Made by a program: the position numbers and the translations under genes. This document shows positions 1-3,940 of a stretch of DNA of 5,038 nucleotides, piece after piece. Each line of letters opens with the position of its first letter. The first letter of the stretch is position 1. Source of the DNA: Actinomycetota bacterium. Its GTDB lineage: Bacteria > Actinomycetota > Acidimicrobiia > Acidimicrobiales > Ilumatobacteraceae. The DNA lies in NCBI GenBank assembly GCA_009704065.1, contig WLEX01000106.1:1-5038 (forward strand), given 5' to 3'. Under the pieces are notes generated by a model. The model was not told the DNA's origin. It searched no databases and worked only from the letters and a program-made list of their open reading frames with translations.

Positions 1-1
1 C

Positions 2-301
2 GACATTCTTGCTCCGTTTAATCACCCCGAGATTGCAGCAGCAATCGTGAAGCCATTTGCTTCAGAAGCCAACTGGTGGATGGTGAAGAATCACGGCATT
101 TTCCAGGGTTACTACTTCTGGGATTACATCGGCCTCGACAAAAATGCTCGCGAACAATTCCGTGGTCATGAATACTTCGAATACACCGAAGAATTCTGCG
201 CGAAATACGACTCACCTGCGTTCGACTCTGACTACAAGAGTGCACCACTGTCACATTTCGAACCTCTCGTTCGTGACATGTTCAAGCCCAAAGGTCGCTA
301 G
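2..301 (+). CDS. HD-domain protein (PhnZ/MIOX-like), C-terminal part
   Basis: This is the last 99 codons of a gene whose start lies left of the window; the frame is open from base 2 and stops with TAG at 299-301. The visible part is rich in aromatic and acidic residues. It includes NHPEIAAAI, a WWMVKNHGIFQGYYFWD segment, EQFRGHEYFEYTEEFC and KYDSPAFDSDYKS, ending in HFEPLVRDMF. This pattern matches my recollection of the C-terminal half of small proteins annotated as predicted HD phosphohydrolases. These are related to the di-iron oxygenases PhnZ and myo-inositol oxygenase, in which His residues and a late Asp bind the metals; the His of NHG and the Asp of KYD are candidates here. The HD dyad itself would be upstream and is not visible, so oxygenase versus hydrolase activity and the substrate cannot be decided. 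It looks soluble, with no membrane segment. The GTG at 47 is internal and not a start. I am fairly sure of the family and unsure of the function. Confidence 0.75.
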   Translation, partial: DILAPFNHPEIAAAIVKPFASEANWWMVKNHGIFQGYYFWDYIGLDKNAREQFRGHEYFEYTEEFCAKYDSPAFDSDYKSAPLSHFEPLVRDMFKPKGR

Positions 302-312
302 AACCTAAATAA

Positions 313-332
313 TGGCCTGTGTTCTCGGGCCA
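313..332 (+). terminator. Weak hairpin after the HD gene
   Basis: A 7-bp stem (TGGCCTG with CGGGCCA, including one G-T wobble) encloses a 6-base loop (TGTTCT) and starts 12 bases after the HD gene stop codon. No T-run follows, so it is not a classical intrinsic terminator. It could be a U-less terminator, an mRNA 3'-end stabiliser, or chance. The spacer up to the next gene (302-385) otherwise holds only a possible TACATT -10 box at 350-355 and a ribosome binding site. Confidence 0.3.
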
Positions 333-373
333 ATCCAACTACACAGCACTACATTCATAGATGCATCACTCAT

Positions 374-378
374 AGGAG
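374..378 (+). promoter_or_regulatory. Ribosome binding site of the MBL-fold gene
   Basis: AGGAG lies 7 bases before the ATG at 386. It is the clearest Shine-Dalgarno sequence in the window and fixes this start codon. It contrasts with most other genes here, which have none. Confidence 0.8.
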
Positions 379-385
379 ATCATTT

Positions 386-1228
386 ATGAAAATCACACTT
401 CTCGGAACAGGTAGTCCGCTACCAAGCGCAACATGTGCTGGTCCATCAACATTGGTGCAAGCCGATGGCCAAAACATTCTTGTCGATGCAGGTCGTTCCG
501 TGGTCATGCGTCTTCTCGCAGCTGGTTGCCCACCGCCATTTGTGACTGCAGTTTTTCTCACTCACTTGCATAGCGATCACATTTCCGATCTCAACGATGT
601 CATCACCACTCGATGGATCGCATCACCAGCTGCAACCCCACTTCCTATTTACGGACCAATCGGCACAAAGAAAATGGTTGATGGCTTGCTAGCTATGTTG
701 TCGCAAGACGAGTCATACCGTCTCAATCACCACGATGACCTGCGCGCAGCCGGTGGCATGAAAGTAGACGTACATGAGATCGAAGCAGGAGAATCCTTCT
801 CGCTAGGTGGTGTGTCTATTTCTGTTCATGAAACAGATCACCGTCCCGTTGCACCCACCATCGGATTTCGTATCGAACATGGTGGCGTTTCAGCCGCTCT
901 CGCTGGAGACACCATTCCGTGCGAAGGCCTATACGGCATGTGTAAGGACGCTGATTTCTACGTACAAACAGTGATCCGCGAAGATCAAGTGCGAGCACTC
1001 GCACCTCTCGTGCCAACAGGTGAACGCTTTCTCGACATTCTTGATTACCACTCAACGGTGCAACAAGCGGCGCAAACAGCAACGAAGTGTGGAGTGAAGA
1101 CCTTGGTTCTCACCCACTTCGTTCCTGCAATTCAGCCAGGTGGCGAAGCCGAATGGCACGCAATGGCAGCTGAGTTCTTCTCCGGTGACATCATCATCGG
1201 ACCTGATCTCACTTTCGTTGAGAAGTAG
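386..1228 (+). CDS. RNase Z-like MBL-fold metallo-hydrolase
   Basis: This 280-aa protein belongs to the metallo-beta-lactamase fold, in the RNase Z/arylsulfatase-like branch. All expected metal and catalytic motifs are visible. They are ILVDAG (Asp34), THLHSDH (His60, His62, Asp64, His65), His152 in ETDHRPVAPTIGFRI, Asp175 in LAGDT, YHST (His222) and LTHFVP (His244). The YHST-QAA and LTHF pattern and the His just before a GFRI strand follow bacterial RNase Z closely. However, only 23 residues separate His152 from Asp175, against about 71 in Bacillus subtilis RNase Z, so the tRNA-gripping flexible arm is absent. It is therefore probably a two-zinc hydrolase of another ester or phosphodiester, and a tRNA 3'-end role is doubtful. 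There is no signal peptide, so it should be cytosolic. The ATG is fixed by AGGAG 7 bases upstream. The 3' end overlaps the convergent transporter gene by 20 bases. The fold is certain and the substrate unknown. Confidence 0.92.
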   Translation: MKITLLGTGSPLPSATCAGPSTLVQADGQNILVDAGRSVVMRLLAAGCPPPFVTAVFLTHLHSDHISDLNDVITTRWIASPAATPLPIYGPIGTKKMVDGLLAMLSQDESYRLNHHDDLRAAGGMKVDVHEIEAGESFSLGGVSISVHETDHRPVAPTIGFRIEHGGVSAALAGDTIPCEGLYGMCKDADFYVQTVIREDQVRALAPLVPTGERFLDILDYHSTVQQAAQTATKCGVKTLVLTHFVPAIQPGGEAEWHAMAAEFFSGDIIIGPDLTFVEK

Positions 1229-2081
1229 CCAACCACACACCTACAACGGCAACTGCTAAACCCACGAGGGCTAAGCCACCGAGTCGTTCACGAAACAACA
1301 CCGCGCCTTCCACCGTAGAGAACGCTGGCGTTAAGAAAAACAAACTGCTTACCTGTGCTGCCGCTTGTCTGTGCAACAACCACAGCATGATCAGAATTGC
1401 TGCAATCGATAACACACCTACTGCCCACGCAAGCGACAACATGCTGCGAGTGGTCACCGTGAAGTGCCATCCTTCAGTAGAAAATGCACAGATTCCCAAA
1501 GCAACAGTGGTGACCGCATACTGTGCCGACGTGCCACCAAGCAGTGGCGTACCGTGCGCAAACTTTCGTTGCACCAACGTTCCTGTCGACATGCCCACTA
1601 CGGCAACAGTCATAGAGAACAAGGCAAATCCCGATACTCCTGAACCTGCGCCACCGTGTTCCATCACCACTGCAACTACTCCAGCAAATCCCAGAACTAC
1701 TCCAAGGGTTTGCCTTTTCGATAGTCGTTCGTCGAGCAGAACTCGACTCAGCGTTGTGGTTACCACGGGGTGCAGCGCAGCAATAAGAGCACTGATACCC
1801 GATGGGAGACCATGATGGATGGCGACAAATACTCCACCTAAGTACATGGCATGCATGCCAATACCCACCGCTAACTGAGCTGGAATCTGGTCCCGCTGAA
1901 GACGGACTTCTTTGAAGAGTCGCGCGCAACCAAAGAGCACAACCGAGGCAATTGCCGTACGCACAGTAAGGAAAGACAGCGGGCCAGCATCTTTTGTGGC
2001 ATACCGAGCAACAATGAACCCTGTGCTCCATAAGAGAACGAACAGCCCCGGCGCCATTCGTTCCATCAGCCTTTTGTCCAT
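1209..2081 (-). CDS. DMT-superfamily (EamA) membrane transporter
   Basis: The protein is about 290 aa with ten hydrophobic segments in two EamA-type halves, roughly residues 9-140 and 151-286. This is the standard size and layout of drug/metabolite transporters. Typical features are the opening LFVLLWSTGFIVARY, an ALHPVVTTTLSRVLLDERLS stretch at the end of the first half, and FFLTPAFSTVEGAVLFRERL near the end of the second; both contain the E-R/L motif usual in this family. It should sit in the inner membrane and export or import a small metabolite that cannot be named from sequence. The start is ambiguous between ATGs at 2081, 2066 and 2057. I chose 2081 because TACGCT lies exactly 6 bases upstream, as in leaderless genes; AAAGG sits 3 bases before the 2066 start and 12 before 2057, a poor fit. 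The frame stays open upstream to 2567, but that part is hydrophilic, Cys-rich and antisense to the next gene, so I exclude it. The gene ends inside the tail of the MBL gene. Confidence 0.9.
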   Translation of the reverse strand: MDKRLMERMAPGLFVLLWSTGFIVARYATKDAGPLSFLTVRTAIASVVLFGCARLFKEVRLQRDQIPAQLAVGIGMHAMYLGGVFVAIHHGLPSGISALIAALHPVVTTTLSRVLLDERLSKRQTLGVVLGFAGVVAVVMEHGGAGSGVSGFALFSMTVAVVGMSTGTLVQRKFAHGTPLLGGTSAQYAVTTVALGICAFSTEGWHFTVTTRSMLSLAWAVGVLSIAAILIMLWLLHRQAAAQVSSLFFLTPAFSTVEGAVLFRERLGGLALVGLAVAVVGVWLATSQRK

Positions 2082-2087
2082 CCAATG

Positions 2088-2093
2088 AGCGTA
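2088..2093 (-). promoter_or_regulatory. Possible -10 box of the transporter gene
   Basis: Read on the minus strand this is TACGCT, fitting the TANNNT consensus of actinobacterial -10 elements. It ends 6 bases before the ATG at 2081, so transcription would begin at or next to the start codon. No Shine-Dalgarno sequence and no clear -35 box accompany it. A six-base match of this degeneracy is weak evidence on its own. Confidence 0.35.
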
Positions 2094-2110
2094 GGTGCCA
2101 ACACCTTCAC

Positions 2111-2116
2111 TACAGT
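2111..2116 (+). promoter_or_regulatory. Possible -10 box of the SCO6745-family gene
   Basis: TACAGT fits TANNNT and ends 7 bases before the ATG at 2124, the spacing expected for a leaderless transcript. There is no Shine-Dalgarno sequence before this ATG, which supports the idea, and no recognisable -35 box. It lies about 20 bases from the oppositely oriented box at 2088-2093. Confidence 0.4.
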
Positions 2117-2123
2117 CGCTCAT

Positions 2124-2858
2124 ATGACGAACGAAGAACTCCTCAAAGCCACTTGCCCCATCATCAATGAAATTGGTGCAGCGTTTTATTTCATTCCAGA
2201 AACCTCTGCTGTTGGCAAAGAGCTCAATCTTCGTGGCATGGAGTTCTACGTGTTGGGTCGCGGTGGCCCACTTGGTGACTGCGATGGCGCTGCCCTCGCA
2301 GCCGCTTTTGGTTACTTCAAGCCATCCATGATTGGTGGTATCTGGGAAGACGCAAAAGCAAAGTGTGATCCACGTGCAGCCGGCAAAGCCCATCTCGAAT
2401 GCGCAGCAGCTCTTGGCCGTGCCAAGTTCACAGGTATTGCAAACCTTGATGCAATTGTTGAAGCGCTCGACGCGGTGAACAATGCCGCAGACCCCGATGG
2501 CCTTAGTTTGTACGCCGCCATGCGAACAGAACCACTTGCTTCCGATGCGCCTGGTCGTGCGATGCAATTACTTGCACTCGTTCGTGAATTCCGCGGAGCT
2601 GCACACCTCATCGCATTACGTGCATCGGGTATTTCTACGAAGACTGCTCATCACATCAAGCGTCCCGACATGGTTACTCAATTTGGGTACACACCCGAAG
2701 AGGCTCCAGTAATCACCGATGCAACCCATGCTGCAATGACTGCGGCAGAGAAGCTCACCGATGCATTGGTAGAACCTGCATATGCAGTGCTCACCGAAGC
2801 ACAGCGCACCACATTGGCAGAAGGTGTTCGCACCCTCGCTGCTGCACTAAAGGCCTAA
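2124..2858 (+). CDS. SCO6745-family protein
   Basis: This 244-aa soluble protein resembles the actinobacterial SCO6745 family, which has winged-helix-like parts and no established biochemical role that I know of. Family-like features are an N-terminal stretch running from about residue 10 into AAFYFIPE, then FYVLGRGGPLG (residues 41-51), AAAFGYFKPSMIGGIWEDA (59-77), and a central block with MQLLALVREFRGAAHLIALRASGI (147-170). The last block corresponds to the LREHRGDGHVAAL-type core that I associate with these proteins. The C-terminal third is Ala-rich and helical. There are no membrane segments and no visible catalytic triad or metal site. I chose ATG 2124 because the alternative at 2085 adds 13 residues unlike the family and would overlap the divergent promoter zone; TACAGT 7 bases upstream suggests a leaderless mRNA. 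It diverges from the transporter gene, so the two might be co-regulated, but nothing shows a shared function. Family confidence is good; function is unknown. Confidence 0.82.
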   Translation: MTNEELLKATCPIINEIGAAFYFIPETSAVGKELNLRGMEFYVLGRGGPLGDCDGAALAAAFGYFKPSMIGGIWEDAKAKCDPRAAGKAHLECAAALGRAKFTGIANLDAIVEALDAVNNAADPDGLSLYAAMRTEPLASDAPGRAMQLLALVREFRGAAHLIALRASGISTKTAHHIKRPDMVTQFGYTPEEAPVITDATHAAMTAAEKLTDALVEPAYAVLTEAQRTTLAEGVRTLAAALKA

Positions 2859-2860
2859 TT

Positions 2861-2878
2861 CTTTCAGCTAGCTGAAAG
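2861..2878. terminator. 18-bp perfect palindrome between convergent genes
   Basis: CTTTCAGCTAGCTGAAAG is its own reverse complement. It starts 2 bases after the stop of the SCO6745-family gene and contains the final codons and TGA stop of the marR gene on the other strand. In RNA it can fold as a 7-bp stem with a CUAG loop from either direction, so a bidirectional terminator is the simplest reading. Neither side has a real T-run, so termination strength is uncertain. A protein-binding site is possible but less likely at a convergent 3' junction. Confidence 0.5.
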
Positions 2879-3316
2879 GTTGTCGGAAATCTTTCCGAAT
2901 GCACTTCCTACAGCTTTGATTTCAGCTGGAGATAGTAAGTCGATCATCAAACTGCGCACGCTTTGCAAATGAACCGGCGCTGCCTTCACCAGAAGGTCGA
3001 AGCCTTTTGATGTGATCTGGGCAAACACCACTCGACCATCATCTTGTGACTGCACTCGGCTCACTAGTTTTTTCTTCAAAACACCATCAAGTCGACGCGT
3101 GAGCCCGCTGCGAGTTAGTCGCAGTTGGTCGGCTAAGTCACACATCCGTAGTTGGCGATCTGGTGCTTCCGACAAGATTGCCAACAGTTGATAGTCGCCT
3201 CGATCTAGCCCAAACGGAGCCAGATCTGCCTCTATGGCACGCAATAAATCATTAGAAGTCTCAATAAATGTCCGCCACGCAGTCATTTCTGAGGGGTTCA
3301 ACCATTGTGTTGCCAT
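2864..3316 (-). CDS. MarR-family transcriptional regulator
   Basis: This 150-aa protein is the usual length for a MarR winged-helix dimer. An N-terminal helix with WRTFIETSNDLLRAIEADL and FGLDRGDYQLLAIL precedes the DNA-binding domain. The helix-turn-helix covers about residues 56-80, with MCDLADQLRLTRSGLTRRLDGV, where TRSGLTRRLD is the recognition helix. The wing is VQSQDDGRVVFAQIT (88-102), with the family's conserved Asp and Arg (DDGR). A C-terminal dimerisation helix follows. It has a single Cys, Cys59, at the start of the HTH, which might sense thiol-reactive compounds; this is inference only. The ATG at 3316 is chosen over an upstream TTG at 3358 because the longer form would read through the operator at 3345-3361, and because TATATT lies 6 bases before this ATG. 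It diverges from doxX across two matching inverted repeats, so it probably represses both itself and doxX. It acts in the cytosol on DNA. Confidence 0.92.
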   Translation of the reverse strand: MATQWLNPSEMTAWRTFIETSNDLLRAIEADLAPFGLDRGDYQLLAILSEAPDRQLRMCDLADQLRLTRSGLTRRLDGVLKKKLVSRVQSQDDGRVVFAQITSKGFDLLVKAAPVHLQSVRSLMIDLLSPAEIKAVGSAFGKISDNLSAS

Positions 3317-3322
3317 GCACCG

Positions 3323-3328
3323 AATATA
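3323..3328 (-). promoter_or_regulatory. -10 box of the marR gene
   Basis: On the minus strand this reads TATATT, close to the TATAAT consensus, and ends 6 bases before the ATG at 3316. No ribosome binding site lies between, so the transcript is probably leaderless. The position where a -35 box would fall (about 3345-3352) is inside the first inverted repeat, which fits autorepression. Confidence 0.55.
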
Positions 3329-3344
3329 CACCCGAAATCGAAAT

Positions 3345-3361
3345 GATTGCGCTCGCAATTA
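3345..3361. promoter_or_regulatory. Putative MarR operator 1 (inverted repeat)
   Basis: ATTGCG-CT-CGCAAT at 3346-3359 is a perfect inverted repeat with 6-base arms. With its flanks (GATTGCGCTCGCAATTA) it aligns with the second site at 12 of 17 positions, sharing the core TTGnGCTCnCAAnTA. TTG(n)CAA-type palindromes are typical MarR-family targets. It lies where the -35 region of marR would be and overlaps a TTGCGC that could serve as the doxX -35, so one bound dimer could block both promoters. Confidence 0.65.
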
Positions 3362-3376
3362 AATTCTGTATATAGT
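3347..3376 (+). promoter_or_regulatory. Putative doxX promoter
   Basis: TATAGT at 3371-3376 (within TGTATATAGT) is the most likely -10 box, with TTGCGC at 3347-3352 as a weak -35 box and an 18-base spacer. Transcription would begin near 3382, leaving a leader of about 35 bases. AGTGAG at 3406-3411 may act as a weak Shine-Dalgarno sequence 6 bases before the ATG at 3418. Both elements are overlapped by the inverted repeats. Confidence 0.5.
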
Positions 3377-3390
3377 TGTGCTCTCAACTA
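3374..3390. promoter_or_regulatory. Putative MarR operator 2 (inverted repeat)
   Basis: TAGTTG-TGCTCT-CAACTA at 3373-3390 is a perfect inverted repeat with 6-base arms and a 6-base centre. It matches operator 1 in the core TTGnGCTCnCAA, with the two centres 29 bases apart, a little under three helical turns. It covers the end of the doxX -10 box and the predicted transcription start, a classic position for repression. Confidence 0.7.
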
Positions 3391-3417
3391 ATTCTCCTAA
3401 ATGAAAGTGAGACCAAC

Positions 3418-3849
3418 ATGGACATCGTCCTTCTCGTCGCAAGAATCCTTGTGGCAGCAATGTTTATCCCATCCGGCATCAACCACCTCACCAAGGCCGA
3501 TGCAATGGCTGGCTACGCACAGTTCAAGAAAGTTCCTGCACCAAAACAGTCGGTGCAACTCTCCGGACTCATCATGCTTCTCGGTGGCCTTTCGGTCATC
3601 CTCGGTGTGTATGCAGACCTTGGCGCAGTAGTACTTGCCGCACTCTTGGTAGTTATGGCCGTAAAGATGCACGACTTCTGGGCAGCCGATGCTGCTTCAA
3701 AGCAAACAGAAATGATTGGCTTTTTGAAGAACATCTCAATGGCCGGTGGACTCTTGTTCATCTTCGCAATTGCAGCAATCACCGTTAATGGTGAAGCGAT
3801 CAATATCGGCTGGACACTCACCGATAGCTTGTTCTCCATCGCGAACTAA
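3418..3849 (+). CDS. DoxX-family membrane protein
   Basis: This 143-aa inner-membrane protein has four predicted hydrophobic helices at about residues 2-20, 46-64, 67-87 and 105-122, the standard DoxX layout and length. Family-like features are ARILVAAMFIPSGINHL at the N-terminus, the VQLSGLIMLLGGLSVILG helix pair, MHDFW at the end of helix 3, and a Phe-Leu-Lys-Asn-Ile segment leading into MAGGLLF. DoxX proteins are linked in other bacteria to redox and quinone or thiol stress, often as partners of oxidoreductases, but their own activity is poorly defined. No quinol-oxidase subunit or dioxygenase gene is adjacent here. The ATG at 3418 is preferred over an in-frame TTG at 3376 that lies inside operator 2. 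It diverges from the marR gene and is probably repressed by it, then ends at a strong terminator, so it appears to be transcribed alone. Confidence 0.9.
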   Translation: MDIVLLVARILVAAMFIPSGINHLTKADAMAGYAQFKKVPAPKQSVQLSGLIMLLGGLSVILGVYADLGAVVLAALLVVMAVKMHDFWAADAASKQTEMIGFLKNISMAGGLLFIFAIAAITVNGEAINIGWTLTDSLFSIAN

Positions 3850-3873
3850 TCGCACCATAAATAACCTTTTGTG

Positions 3874-3908
3874 AAAGGGCGGCGACACTTCGGTGTTGTC
3901 GCCCTTTT
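3874..3908 (+). terminator. Strong intrinsic terminator with UUCG tetraloop
   Basis: A 15-bp stem (3874-3888 with 3893-3907, two G-T wobbles) is closed by C(TTCG)G, the very stable UUCG tetraloop. The A-run at the base of the stem and TTTT at 3905-3908 supply a short U tract. It begins 24 bases after the doxX stop and should end that transcript. The reverse strand also offers an A-flanked stem, but no gene reads toward it from the right. Confidence 0.93.
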
Positions 3909-3925
3909 ATATTCCCCACCTCGCC

Positions 3926-3931
3926 TAGTGT
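3926..3931 (+). promoter_or_regulatory. Possible -10 box of the ABC-F gene
   Basis: TAGTGT fits TANNNT and lies 9 bases before the ATG at 3941. Only 32 bases separate the terminator from that ATG, with no good Shine-Dalgarno sequence, so a promoter giving a leaderless or near-leaderless mRNA would have to sit here. Its -35 region would overlap the descending arm of the doxX terminator. The match is weak. Confidence 0.3.
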
Positions 3932-3940
3932 GGGTATCTC

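Noticed and set aside
1387..1815. 142-codon open frame on the plus strand inside the transporter gene
   Set aside because: Its product is rich in Pro, Thr and Ala with no family likeness and mirrors the transporter codons on the opposite strand, so it is a shadow frame.
2085..2123. Longer start for the SCO6745-family gene at ATG 2085
   Set aside because: It adds 13 residues without family likeness, has no ribosome binding site and overlaps the likely divergent promoter zone; ATG 2124 has a well-placed -10 box.
2082..2567. In-frame upstream extension of the transporter reading frame (minus strand)
   Set aside because: The added 162 residues are Cys-rich and hydrophilic, lie entirely antisense to the SCO6745-family gene and precede a normal EamA start; transporters of this family begin where the hydrophobic segment starts.
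3317..3358. TTG start for the MarR gene at 3358 (minus strand)
   Set aside because: The 14 extra residues would be encoded by operator 1 and the -10 box; ATG 3316 gives the usual MarR length.
3376..3417. TTG start for doxX at 3376
   Set aside because: It lies inside the operator and -10 region, and the resulting N-terminus is polar and unlike DoxX proteins, whereas ATG 3418 opens straight into the first membrane helix.
3401..3631. Upstream ATG in the doxX leader, out of frame, as a regulatory uORF
   Set aside because: It reads far into doxX in another frame, has no ribosome binding site and no meaningful product; it is most likely incidental.
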